From Asaia bogorensis (GTDB lineage Bacteria > Pseudomonadota > Alphaproteobacteria > Acetobacterales > Acetobacteraceae): a stretch of 64,000 nt of DNA. Of the stretch, positions 8,999 through 17,033 are shown piece by piece. Within the stretch, counting starts at the first letter, position 1. Each line of letters opens with the position of its first letter. Location: the NCBI GenBank assembly GCA_943333505.2, contig CALQTN020000006.1, forward strand, positions 1 to 64,000, read 5' to 3'. Below the pieces are notes generated by a model. That model worked only from the letters and a program-made list of their open reading frames with translations. It made no database searches and was not told the origin of the DNA. A program made the position numbers and the translations under genes.

Positions 8999-9508
8999 TC
9001 ACCCCCCGGAAAAAACCGGAGCCGCCACGCCACCCACCAACCCGATTTCAACCAGCAATGCCGGACCGGCCGCGGCGGTAACCACCGCCGCTTTCGGCCG
9101 AATAGCCTCCGGCAACGGGGCCACCCCCAGCATAACCAGCAACGGCCGCAACACCCGTCCGGCCTGCGGAACCGCGGCCAGGAACGCCGCGCATTCCGCC
9201 TCGGTCAGCAGATGCTGCAACTGCGACCCGAACGCCATCACCTCGTAGCCCAATTCGCGCACCAGCCAGCCCGGCGCCGTCGGATAAGCCGGCCGCGCCG
9301 ATGCCACCCGAATCCGCTTCGCCCGCGCCGGCCTCGCCACCGGCAAATTCCCCGCCCGCCACAGCGCCACCAGCCGTTCCAACCGCGCCCCCATCCGCGC
9401 AATCCGCCCCCACACCGCCACCAGCAGCACGGTCAAGCGCCGGTCGCGTGCTGCCCGCGCCGCGATAGCGGCCTGCAGACCAGACAGAATGAGAGAAAAA
9501 CTGAGCAT
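8999..9508 (-). CDS. Conserved hypothetical protein
   Basis: A 169-residue protein with a short hydrophobic N-terminus (MLSFSLILSGLQAAIAA). It has an Arg-rich segment containing ARLERLVALWRAGNLPVARP and a C-terminal helix-rich part (LQHLLTEAECAAFLAAVPQAGRVLRPL). I recall similar uncharacterised proteins in Acetobacteraceae; no function is assigned. A TTG at 9517 also opens the frame, but it falls inside the promoter -10 element, so ATG 9508 is chosen. There is no Shine-Dalgarno sequence. Confidence 0.65.
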   Translation of the reverse strand: MLSFSLILSGLQAAIAARAARDRRLTVLLVAVWGRIARMGARLERLVALWRAGNLPVARPARAKRIRVASARPAYPTAPGWLVRELGYEVMAFGSQLQHLLTEAECAAFLAAVPQAGRVLRPLLVMLGVAPLPEAIRPKAAVVTAAAGPALLVEIGLVGGVAAPVFSGG

Positions 9509-9513
9509 AAAAG

Positions 9514-9542
9514 ACAATATAATTAACTTATACGCGAGTCAA
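9514..9542 (-). promoter_or_regulatory. Sigma-70-type promoter; predicted leaderless start
   Basis: On the minus strand TTGACT (9537-9542) is separated by exactly 17 bases from TATTGT (9514-9519). Counting 7 bases on from the -10 box puts the transcription start at about 9507-9508, the A of the start codon of the hypothetical gene. The short region is AT-rich in an otherwise GC-rich window. Confidence 0.6.
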
Positions 9543-9583
9543 GAAATCATTCGACGCAGCGGACAGCGCGTTGGCGAGGCCGA

Positions 9584-9979
9584 TCAGTCTATTACCCAAT
9601 TGACCAGCTCCAGCCCAGGTATATCGCGGAAATCGGCTTCATTCGCCGTGACCAGCTTTGCCCCGGCGGAGATCGCATGGGCGGCGATCATCCGGTCAAA
9701 ATCGCGGCCTTTTACCCAGCCGCACTGCGCGATGATCGCGCCATAGGCCTCGGCGGTAGCGGTATCGAACGACAGGACCGGGATTTGGGTGAGGATCATG
9801 TCGAGCCGGACCCGTCGCGGCGCTGTCAACGCGGGTGTTTTGTGCAGCCCACGCTGCAATTCCGCGAGGCAAAGCGCGGACAGGAAAATGGATCCGTCAT
9901 ATTCGATCAACCGGTCCAGCACTTGGGCGTGTCGGTCACCGGCATGAATTGCGATGTTGGTATCCAGCAAATAGATCAA
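9584..9979 (-). CDS. vapC: VapC-family PIN-domain toxin
   Basis: A 131-residue PIN-domain ribonuclease toxin. The conserved acidic residues are visible: D in YLLDTNIAIH near the N-terminus, E in LCLAELQRG, D in KGRDFDRMIAAHA, and the C-terminal TANEADF. The best start is TTG 9979, giving LIYLLDTN, four bases beyond the antitoxin stop and matching the usual VapC length. A longer reading from 10054 would overlap most of the antitoxin tail. It probably cleaves tRNA or rRNA when free of VapB. Confidence 0.88.
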   Translation of the reverse strand: MIYLLDTNIAIHAGDRHAQVLDRLIEYDGSIFLSALCLAELQRGLHKTPALTAPRRVRLDMILTQIPVLSFDTATAEAYGAIIAQCGWVKGRDFDRMIAAHAISAGAKLVTANEADFRDIPGLELVNWVID

Positions 9980-9983
9980 ACCG

Positions 9984-10220
9984 TCAGTCCCAGTCTCGCT
10001 CCGGCATTTCCGTTCGCTCGAGCGGTTCACTGTCCGGCAGCGCAGGCAAAGCACGCAGTTGCGCCACCATTTCCTTCATGCTCAGCCGGGCGGGAAAGAT
10101 TGTAATCACGTCGCCACTGCGGGTGATCTGCAGTTCGCGGCTGGTATCAGCGTAGGCGAGTTCGGCCGGAATGCGCACGGCCTGGCTGTTGCCGGATTTG
10201 AAGACGCGGGTGGTTTTCAT
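9984..10220 (-). CDS. vapB: VapB-family antitoxin (AbrB/SpoVT-type)
   Basis: A 78-residue antitoxin. The N-terminus TTRVFKSGNSQAVRIP is the classic swapped-hairpin AbrB/MazE-like DNA-binding fold of VapB, followed by ELQITRSGDVITIFPA. The acidic C-terminal tail (SEPLERTEMPERDWD) would wrap the toxin. It is first in the bicistron, as is usual for autoregulated VapBC systems. Confidence 0.9.
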   Translation of the reverse strand: MKTTRVFKSGNSQAVRIPAELAYADTSRELQITRSGDVITIFPARLSMKEMVAQLRALPALPDSEPLERTEMPERDWD

Positions 10221-10250
10221 CGCACTATGCCCCGAATGAACAGCGCCATG

Positions 10251-10928
10251 CTACCGCGATATCCGCCCTTCGTCAATCACTGTATATACAGCCCCGATCA
10301 ACTCCCCCGGCCCCGCGATAATCGCATTCGCCCCCGCCGCCGCCAATTCCCCCGGCGCGCCATAACCCCACGCCACCCCGATCGATTTCACCCCGTTGGC
10401 ATGGGCGGCGTGAATGTCGTGCTGGCGGTCGCCAACCATCACCATGATGTCCGCCGTCAGTGTCTCCCGCCGCATGATGTCGGCGATCAGGTCGGCCTTG
10501 TCGTCCAATGATCCATCCGGAATGCTGCCATAAATCCCCAGGAACCGCGACGCGAGGCCGAGATTTTCCACCAGCCGGCGCGCGAAATCCACCCGTTTGG
10601 CCGTCGCGATGATCAGATCATGCCCGCCAACATAAAGCCCCTCAATCGCCTCGGCGATCCCAGGAAACAGGCTCGCGTCATAAAGCCCGGTCAGTCCGTA
10701 ATGTTCGCGATAGCGCGCCATGCCGTGCTCAACCCGGTCATCGCCGAACTGCGCCATCAACCGGCCCCAGACTTCCGGCAGCGGTGGGCCGACCGCCCAG
10801 GTGAAATCCTCGTCCGGGCCCGGACTATGCCCCAAATCGAGCAATCCCGCGCGCAGACTGGCGATAATGCCGGGCCGCGAGTCGGCGATGGTGCCGTCAA
10901 GGTCGAGCAGAATGGTCGGCTTGGTCAT
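10251..10928 (-). CDS. HAD-family hydrolase, phosphoglycolate phosphatase-like
   Basis: A 225-residue HAD-superfamily hydrolase. Motif I is LDLDGTIADS at residues 8-17, motif II LIIATAKR near residue 105, motif III a Lys (DDKADLIADI), and motif IV VMVGDRQHDIHAA. The cap domain and spacing match the Gph/PGP group. It may hydrolyse phosphoglycolate or another small phosphoester. It is the last gene of the fgd-cof-lipid A transcription unit, 27 bases after lpxL, and co-transcription is inferred. Confidence 0.8.
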   Translation of the reverse strand: MTKPTILLDLDGTIADSRPGIIASLRAGLLDLGHSPGPDEDFTWAVGPPLPEVWGRLMAQFGDDRVEHGMARYREHYGLTGLYDASLFPGIAEAIEGLYVGGHDLIIATAKRVDFARRLVENLGLASRFLGIYGSIPDGSLDDKADLIADIMRRETLTADIMVMVGDRQHDIHAAHANGVKSIGVAWGYGAPGELAAAGANAIIAGPGELIGAVYTVIDEGRISR

Positions 10929-10955
10929 GTCGCGTCCTTAAGTTGAGCTTTTGCG

Positions 10956-11813
10956 TCACATGCTCGGCCAGCGGCGATGCAGCCACAGCCAGTCTTGCGG
11001 TCGGGCGCGGACCCAGCCTTCCAATCGTGCGTTGATCGCGGTGGTCAGCGCCAGAATATCGGCGTCCCGGTTGCCGGTTGTCGGCGGCTTGTCGATGGCC
11101 TCGATCGTCACCCGCAATTTTGCCGGACCGATCCGTTCGCATCTTATGCCGATCAGTGCGGCGTTGAAATGCAGCGCGAGGGCGGCCGGCGCCCGTGTGG
11201 TCATGGCATCGCGCCCGAAGAACGGCACTGCGATGCCGTCATTCAGCTTCTGATCGACCAGCATGCCAACCACCCCGCCGGCGCGCAGCATCGCGGTGCC
11301 TTCGCGCGCGCCCTTGGCGCCCTTGGCAAAATAGCGCGCCCCTGGCACTGCCGCCTGCCGCATGGCCTGGATCACCTGATCGACCTGCGGATTGCTGGCC
11401 GGTCGGTAAAAAGTCCCGAGCGCAACCCCGAACTCGGCGGCGACACGCGGCAGGATTTCCCAATTGCCGAAATGGGCGCTGATCGCAATGCTCGCCCGCC
11501 CGCTCGCCGCAACCGCGTGCCCGATATCGGCGCCGACGATCTCGATCGCCAACCGGCCGACATGCGGCATTTCACCGACAGTGCGGCCGAGATTATCCCA
11601 TACCCCCAGGATGATCCGTCGCCGCGCCACCGGGTCCAACCCCGGCAAAGCGCGCCGTAGATTGGCATCCGCAACCCGGCTGACCGGCAATAATGGCCCA
11701 ATCAACCGCGCCACCCAACCGCCAAGATTGGATGCCGCAACCGGGCTGAGCCGGCCCAGAAGCCACAGCAAGCCCGAAGCCAGCGCCGCTTCGGCGCGGA
11801 ATTGCACGCTCAT
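10956..11813 (-). CDS. lpxL: Lipid A biosynthesis lauroyl/myristoyl acyltransferase (LpxL/HtrB-like)
   Basis: A 285-residue membrane-associated acyltransferase. The catalytic H-x4-E motif is visible as SAHFGNWE, followed by GTFYRPASNPQVD and the later VGMLVDQKLNDGIAVPFFG typical of HtrB/LpxL. It adds a secondary acyl chain to Kdo2-lipid IVA, or a related late step, at the inner membrane. The start overlaps the lpxK stop by ATGA (11810-11813), which rules out the longer reading from 11960. Confidence 0.88.
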   Translation of the reverse strand: MSVQFRAEAALASGLLWLLGRLSPVAASNLGGWVARLIGPLLPVSRVADANLRRALPGLDPVARRRIILGVWDNLGRTVGEMPHVGRLAIEIVGADIGHAVAASGRASIAISAHFGNWEILPRVAAEFGVALGTFYRPASNPQVDQVIQAMRQAAVPGARYFAKGAKGAREGTAMLRAGGVVGMLVDQKLNDGIAVPFFGRDAMTTRAPAALALHFNAALIGIRCERIGPAKLRVTIEAIDKPPTTGNRDADILALTTAINARLEGWVRARPQDWLWLHRRWPSM

Positions 11814-12772
11814 GCCCGCCCCTCCAAGGCGCGGGTCAGCGCGGCCTCCAACGCCGCCGCATCGCTCCAGGCCAGGGTCACGCCGACAATTTCGAACCGG
11901 TCGCGCAGCTCTGCCGGCAGCCTGGTGGCGTCCTTCGGCGTGGTGACCGGGGTGGCGCAAAGCCCGGCGGCGGCGGCCAGCACCAGGCGCAGTTCGGTGT
12001 CGGAATAGCGGTGGTGGTCGGGAAATGCCTGGACCCGCAAGACTTTGGCGCCGGCGGCGGCCAAGGTCTCGCCGAATTTCGCGGGTCTGCCGATGCCGGC
12101 GAAGGCATAAACCTTCCGCCCGCTAAGGTCGGTGTCCGCGTGCAACCGCGCCGTCAGCACCGGCAAGTCGCCAAGCTGTGCCGCCGCGCCGGTCGCATCA
12201 TCGCCGATCAGCACCGCCACATCACAGCGGGCAATCGCGGCCGCCAGGGTTTCCCGCAACGGGCCGGCCGGGATCGGGCACGCATTACCGAAACCTGCCG
12301 CGCCATCGACCACTAGAAAACTGAAATCCTTGGCCAAACTCGGGTTCTGCAATCCGTCATCCAGCACCAGCACGTCGGCCCCGTCCGCGATGGCGAGCCG
12401 CGCGGTCGCGGCCCGGTCGGCGCCCACATAGGTCGGCGCGCAGGCCGCGAGCAGCATGGCCTCGTCACCGATTTCGGCCACGGATTGTCCGGCCACCCGC
12501 ACCGGCGCGCGCTGGGTGCCGCCATAGCCGCGGGTCAGAAACGCAGGCTTGCGACCCCGGGCCAGTAAGCGCACGCCGATTTCGAGCGCCAATGTGGTCT
12601 TGCCGCTGCCCCCCACGGTTGGATTCCCGCAGCAGATCACCGGTACCGGCGCGTGCCAACCGGGCCGCGCCATGCGGCGTGCGGTGATCGCCGCATAAAG
12701 TGCGCCGAACGGGGCCAGCAGCCGGGATTGCCAACCGGGCCCCGACCGCCACCAGAAGCCCGGCGCTTTCAC
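11810..12772 (-). CDS. lpxK: Tetraacyldisaccharide 4'-kinase
   Basis: A 320-residue membrane-associated P-loop kinase that phosphorylates the 4' position of the lipid A precursor. The family P-loop is CGNPTVGGSGKTTLALEIG near residue 50, and the conserved VLDDGLQNPSL follows near 140. The start overlaps the waaA stop by ATGA (12769-12772), and the next gene starts within its own stop. Length and motifs are those of a complete enzyme. Confidence 0.93.
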   Translation of the reverse strand: MKAPGFWWRSGPGWQSRLLAPFGALYAAITARRMARPGWHAPVPVICCGNPTVGGSGKTTLALEIGVRLLARGRKPAFLTRGYGGTQRAPVRVAGQSVAEIGDEAMLLAACAPTYVGADRAATARLAIADGADVLVLDDGLQNPSLAKDFSFLVVDGAAGFGNACPIPAGPLRETLAAAIARCDVAVLIGDDATGAAAQLGDLPVLTARLHADTDLSGRKVYAFAGIGRPAKFGETLAAAGAKVLRVQAFPDHHRYSDTELRLVLAAAAGLCATPVTTPKDATRLPAELRDRFEIVGVTLAWSDAAALEAALTRALEGRA

Positions 12773-14025
12773 GCGCCCGCCAGCCCGGCCAGCACCGCCG
12801 CAATCCGCGCCGGCAGATCGGTGGCGCCGGAAGCTGCCGCCATGCCCGCCTGTCCCATCGCCGCGCGCTCGGCGGGATGGTCGAACATCATCCCGACCCA
12901 GGTCGCGAGTTCAGTGGCGCCGCCGACCTGATAGAGCGCACCGGCATCGCGCAAAATCTGCACCGCTTCGGCGAAATTGGCGTTCTGATAGCCCATCGCA
13001 ACCGCGCAGCCCAAGCGCGCCGGCTCCAGCGGGTTCTGTCCGCCGCCAGGGTGGATCAAGGATTTCCCCACGAAAACAATCGGGCAGCGCCGGTAAAACA
13101 GCCCCAATTCGCCCATCGTGTCGACCAGCCAGATGCCACCCCCCGCCGGCGGGCCGTCGCCGAGGCTGCGACGCGTGGCGCCAAGCCATCCCGCCAGTTC
13201 TTCCCCGCGCTCGGGGTGGCGCGGTGCAATGATGGTCACCAGGCCAGGGCGGGTGGCGGCAAGATGGGCGTGGGCCTCGGCGATCAGCCTTTCCTCGCCC
13301 GGATGGGTGCTGGCGGCGAGCCAGACCGGGCGGTCGCCCAATTGCGCATCGAGTTGGGTCAGCGCCGCTTCATCGGCAGGCAACGGGCTCGCCGCGAATT
13401 TCAGATTGCCGGCCGGCATCAGATTGCGTGCGCCGAGGGCGGCGAGGCGTTCGCCGTCGCCGTGGGATTGTGGCTGCACTGTGGCAAATGTGCCGAAAAT
13501 TGCGCGCGCGGTGCCGGGCAGACGGCGCCATTTTGCGAAGCTTTTGTCCGACATGCGCGCGTTGACCAGCATCACCGGAATGCTGCGATGCGCGCAGGCC
13601 CCCAGCAAATTCGGCCAGATTTCGCTTTCCACGAAGGCCGCCGCATCGGGGCGCCAGTGATCGATGAAACGGCCCGCCCAGGCCGGCACGTCAAGCGGCA
13701 CGAAGAGATGGCGCACCCGGCGCTCAAGGCCAAGCTGCGGCAGGCGCGTTGCCAGCAATGCCGCCGAGGTCACGGTCCCGGTGGTCAGCAGCACCGCAAT
13801 GGTGTCGGGCAAAGCGGCCAGGAGTGGCAGGATCGACAGCGCTTCCCCCACGCTCGCGGCATGCACCCACAGCAATTTGCCCGGTGGGCGCGGGGTCGGG
13901 TCGATGCCTTCGCGTTCCGCCAGCCGCGCGGCGATTTCTTTGCCACGCGTGGCCCGGCGCCGCAGATAGGCGCGCAACGCTGGCGCGGCGAGGGTGGTGG
14001 TGGCGGCGTAAAGGGCGCGCAGCAT
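12769..14025 (-). CDS. waaA: 3-deoxy-D-manno-octulosonic acid transferase
   Basis: A 418-residue glycosyltransferase (GT30) that adds Kdo to lipid IVA. Visible features are LWVHAASVGEALSILPLL, FVESEIWPNLL, VNARMSDKSF, the AASTHPGEE nucleotide-sugar site and the C-terminal GGGQNPLEPARLG. An N-terminal hydrophobic helix anchors it to the inner membrane. It lies between the DUF374 acyltransferase (2-base gap) and lpxK (overlap), in the order common in Rhodospirillales lipid A clusters. Confidence 0.94.
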   Translation of the reverse strand: MLRALYAATTTLAAPALRAYLRRRATRGKEIAARLAEREGIDPTPRPPGKLLWVHAASVGEALSILPLLAALPDTIAVLLTTGTVTSAALLATRLPQLGLERRVRHLFVPLDVPAWAGRFIDHWRPDAAAFVESEIWPNLLGACAHRSIPVMLVNARMSDKSFAKWRRLPGTARAIFGTFATVQPQSHGDGERLAALGARNLMPAGNLKFAASPLPADEAALTQLDAQLGDRPVWLAASTHPGEERLIAEAHAHLAATRPGLVTIIAPRHPERGEELAGWLGATRRSLGDGPPAGGGIWLVDTMGELGLFYRRCPIVFVGKSLIHPGGGQNPLEPARLGCAVAMGYQNANFAEAVQILRDAGALYQVGGATELATWVGMMFDHPAERAAMGQAGMAAASGATDLPARIAAVLAGLAGA

Positions 14026-14027
14026 CG

Positions 14028-14705
14028 CTAGATCATCGCGTCGGTGCGCGCCGTGGTGGCGTCGATCGCCGCTTTAAGGGCGGGCAGGCTGTCGAGGAAA
14101 TTGCGCCGCGGCACGATGATCGGTGCGCCGCACAGCATCACCCCGCGGCCGAAGGGCAGCGGCAGCACCATCCGGTCCCAGCTCGGCAGGTTGATCCGCC
14201 ACCGCAATTGCGCCGCGCACGGCACCACCGGCGCGCCCGACATTGCGGCAAGCTGGGCCAGACCCGGCGCGGGCACGCCGGCCGGACCGCGCGGGCCATC
14301 CGGCGTCAACGCTACCACCTGGCCTTCGGACAAACACGTCAGCATGCGCCGCAACGCCGCACTGCCGCCTTTGTCCTGGCCGTCCTTGCCCGTCGAGCCA
14401 TTGATCACCGCGAGCCCAAATCCCTCCATCACCGACGACACCAGCATCCCGTCGCGGTGGCGGCTGGTCAGCACCGTGACAACCGGATCAACCCCGCTTT
14501 GCCGCGCCAGGGTTTTAAGCGCCGGGATCAGGGTGAGGCGCTGATGCCAGAACGCCAGCACAGTTGGCCGACGATCGGGAAGCGCGAGATGTTCGAGCCC
14601 CAGCAGCGTCCAGCGCGTGGTCCCGAGGGCAAACTTGAGATAGGCAACCAGAATGCGCGCCAGCGCCACCTGAACCCCTGGCCGTTTGAGCCAGTTTTTT
14701 ACCAT
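14028..14705 (-). CDS. DUF374 lysophospholipid acyltransferase family protein
   Basis: A 225-residue acyltransferase-fold protein of the DUF374 type usually found next to waaA and lpxK. Motifs are VLAFWHQRLTL (the H-x4-D/E site in its DUF374 form), LTPDGPRGPAGV and GAPVVPCA. It probably transfers an acyl group in envelope lipid assembly, but its substrate is not established. Its start overlaps the cofC end by 7 bases (14699-14705), tying it to the F420 genes upstream. Confidence 0.85.
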   Translation of the reverse strand: MVKNWLKRPGVQVALARILVAYLKFALGTTRWTLLGLEHLALPDRRPTVLAFWHQRLTLIPALKTLARQSGVDPVVTVLTSRHRDGMLVSSVMEGFGLAVINGSTGKDGQDKGGSAALRRMLTCLSEGQVVALTPDGPRGPAGVPAPGLAQLAAMSGAPVVPCAAQLRWRINLPSWDRMVLPLPFGRGVMLCGAPIIVPRRNFLDSLPALKAAIDATTARTDAMI

Positions 14706-15346
14706 CCCCAGCGACGCAACAGCTTTTCTGTCGGGGTGCCCGCCGACTGCGCCATGCCGAGGAACTGCACCAGATCCGCCTGGTGGTCGATATCCATCCC
14801 GATGCCGGGCAGTTCGACCACGCGCGGCGCAAACCCGGCATCCCGCGCGGCGGCAAGATGCGGATAAAAACTATCCTCACCGAACCGCAGTTTCACCGAT
14901 AGCGGCGGCATGCACAAAATTGCGTTCGACCCGAGCTTGTCATGCGCCGGCACGATGGTGAACGGGCTGGCGGCGGCGAGCACGGTCGAAATCTCCGCCG
15001 AGGTCACCAGCGGAATATCGCCCGGCATGGTCAGAATCCCGGCGCGGCCTTCATCGGCAAGCAGGCGTCGCGCGCCATCAACTGCCCCGGTATGGCCATC
15101 GCGCGCGCCGTCGGTGATCACCCGCGCCCCCAGGCTGCGCGCCAATTCCGCAGCCTCCGGATCGACCGTCACCACCGCCACCCCGCCAAGTTCCGGCACA
15201 CCAACCAACGCGTTCAACACCGCGGTCACCATCGTGCGGGCCAGTTCCTGGCGTTGCGCCGGGCTGAGCGCGCTGGCCAGGCGGTCCTTGGCGCCAGTGA
15301 ATTCCTTCACCGGCACCACCGCCCAGATGTCGCCGCGTCTGGTCAC
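14699..15346 (-). CDS. cofC: 2-phospho-L-lactate (or related C3 acid) guanylyltransferase, CofC/FbiD
   Basis: A 215-residue nucleotidyltransferase of the CofC/FbiD type. It activates a phospho-C3 acid (2-phospholactate, phosphoenolpyruvate or 3-phosphoglycerate, depending on lineage) with GTP for F420 side-chain synthesis. Visible motifs are AVVPVKEFTGAKDRLAS, the GDIPLV metal-binding site, GSNAILCMPP and GIGMDIDHQADL. The start is GTG 15344-15346, which overlaps the cofD stop as GTGA; a longer reading would run far into cofD. Which C3 acid is used cannot be read from the sequence by eye. Confidence 0.9.
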   Translation of the reverse strand: MTRRGDIWAVVPVKEFTGAKDRLASALSPAQRQELARTMVTAVLNALVGVPELGGVAVVTVDPEAAELARSLGARVITDGARDGHTGAVDGARRLLADEGRAGILTMPGDIPLVTSAEISTVLAAASPFTIVPAHDKLGSNAILCMPPLSVKLRFGEDSFYPHLAAARDAGFAPRVVELPGIGMDIDHQADLVQFLGMAQSAGTPTEKLLRRWGW

Positions 15347-16266
15347 GTCCGGGCGGCGTCCAGCACGACGCGGGCGAGCGCAATCTTGTCGTCGAGCGTC
15401 TTCATCAACGTCGGTGCCAGCAGCACCCGGCAATCGATGTTATCAACCTCGGCGGCGTCCCCACTATCCAGAATAATGGTGTCGAGCAGATCGCCATAGC
15501 GTGTCGCCACCGCCGCCGATGACGGCACCATGCCAAGCTCGGTCATCATTTTCGCCGTCGGGCCTTTGACCGCCTGCCCGGCGATGATCGGCGATACCGC
15601 AATGATCGGCGCGTTGCAGGCGCGCATCGCGTCGCGCACGCCGGGCAGCGCCAGGATCGGTTCGATTGATATGAACGGGTTGGACGGGCAGATCACCACC
15701 GCTTCCAGGGCCGGGTTGGCCAGCGCTGCCAGGAAATCGGGATGCGGGCGCGCGGTTTCCACCCCGTGGAACGCGAGGTCGCGCACCACCGGCCGGCATT
15801 GCTGGCCAACGAAATAATCCTGGAAATCGAGCCAGCCATCTTCCGCCAGCACCCGTGTGCGCACCGGATCATCGGACATCGGAATGCCACGCGCCGCGAT
15901 GCCCAGGGCACGCCAGAAGGCTTCCGTCACCTGCGTTAGGCTTTCCCCCGCTTTCAGCCGCCGCGTCCGTTCGACATGCACCGCCAGGTCGCGGTCGCCG
16001 AGGCGGAACCAACTCGGCCCGCCAAGCGCTGCCAGCGTTTCCATGAATGACCAGGTTTCATCCCGCCGCCCCCAGCCCAGGACCTGATTATCCAACCCGC
16101 CCAGTGCATACATCAGCGTATCAAGATCGGGGGACACAGACAGACCCAAATGCTCGAAATCATCGCCGGTGTTGGCGACAATCAGCAAGTCCTCGGGCGG
16201 CACGACATGGCTCAGCCCCAGCGCGAGCTTGGCGCCGCCAACCCCGCCGGACAGCGCCAGGATCAT
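15343..16266 (-). CDS. cofD: 2-phospho-L-lactate transferase, CofD/FbiA
   Basis: A 307-residue transferase that joins the activated phospho-C3 unit to FO, forming F420-0 or dehydro-F420-0. The N-terminal LSGGVGGAKLALGL is the family signature, with NTGDDFEHLGLSVSPDLDTL and VICPSNPFISI further on. ATG 16266 overlaps the cofE stop by ATGA (16263-16266); the track's longer start is rejected. Cytoplasmic. No FO synthase (CofG/CofH or FbiC) lies in this window. Confidence 0.94.
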   Translation of the reverse strand: MILALSGGVGGAKLALGLSHVVPPEDLLIVANTGDDFEHLGLSVSPDLDTLMYALGGLDNQVLGWGRRDETWSFMETLAALGGPSWFRLGDRDLAVHVERTRRLKAGESLTQVTEAFWRALGIAARGIPMSDDPVRTRVLAEDGWLDFQDYFVGQQCRPVVRDLAFHGVETARPHPDFLAALANPALEAVVICPSNPFISIEPILALPGVRDAMRACNAPIIAVSPIIAGQAVKGPTAKMMTELGMVPSSAAVATRYGDLLDTIILDSGDAAEVDNIDCRVLLAPTLMKTLDDKIALARVVLDAART

Positions 16267-17033
16267 CGGAACAAATCCTCCGCCGCCGGGCGCACCAGCG
16301 CCTGAGCGTCGGATTCGGGCGCCGTCCATTTCAGCCCGCGCACCAGCACCACTGGCTGGCCTTCATCGGCCTGTCCCATCAGCAGCGATGCGGCAGCCGC
16401 AATTTCGTCGGCGTAACCAATGATCGACACTTCCAGGATGCGGCCGAACAAATCGGGGCTGCCGCGCAGATCGACCAACCCGGGCAAACCCGCGACCCCG
16501 ATCGCAATGCCCGCGGTTCCGCGCCGCCACGCACGGCCGAAACTATCGTTGATGACGATACCGATATGGACGCCATAACGCGCGGTCAACTGGGTGCGGA
16601 TCGCCTGGGCGCTGCCATCCGGGTCTTCCGGCAGCAGCAGCACCCGGGCCTGGCCGTCCCGCCCATCGACGTTGGACTGATCGACGCCGGCATTGGCCAT
16701 CACGAACCCGAGCTTGTGTTCGACGATCATCAGCCCCGGCCGGGCGCGCACCACCCGCACTGCCTCGCCCAGGATCGCCTGGACAATGCGCGGGTCCTTG
16801 CCGATCTGGGCGCCAAGTTCCTCGGCTTCCGGCGTCGGCGTCACGTCGGACAGCAGCACCGTCCGGCCTTCCGATTTGGAGATGATCTTCTGCGCGATCA
16901 CCACCACGTCGCCATCCTGCGGGACCAGCCCGGCGCGGGCCAGCCCGTCGCCGATCAGGCCCGCAATGTCGTCACCCGGATGCACCATCGGCATCCCGGG
17001 CAACGCATGCAGGGAAAGTGCGCCCGCGCTCAT
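16263..17033 (-). CDS. cofE: Coenzyme F420-0:L-glutamate ligase, CofE
   Basis: A 256-residue GTP-dependent gamma-glutamyl ligase that adds glutamates to F420-0. Seen are [17 protein letters not shown], the metal-binding [16 protein letters not shown] and [19 protein letters not shown], all characteristic. Its length matches stand-alone archaeal-type CofE. The C-terminal nitroreductase-like domain of mycobacterial FbiB, which reduces dehydro-F420-0, is absent. It overlaps fgd upstream and cofD downstream by ATGA. Confidence 0.94.
   Translation of the reverse strand: MSAGALSLHALPGMPMVHPGDDIAGLIGDGLARAGLVPQDGDVVVIAQKIISKSEGRTVLLSDVTPTPEAEELGAQIGKDPRIVQAILGEAVRVVRARPGLMIVEHKLGFVMANAGVDQSNVDGRDGQARVLLLPEDPDGSAQAIRTQLTARYGVHIGIVINDSFGRAWRRGTAGIAIGVAGLPGLVDLRGSPDLFGRILEVSIIGYADEIAAAASLLMGQADEGQPVVLVRGLKWTAPESDAQALVRPAAEDLFR

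Noticed and set aside
12700-14031. 443-codon plus-strand frame opposite waaA
   Set aside because: The waaA reading has all family motifs and overlaps its neighbours by start/stop codons. The opposite frame is Arg/Gly/His-rich without a domain.
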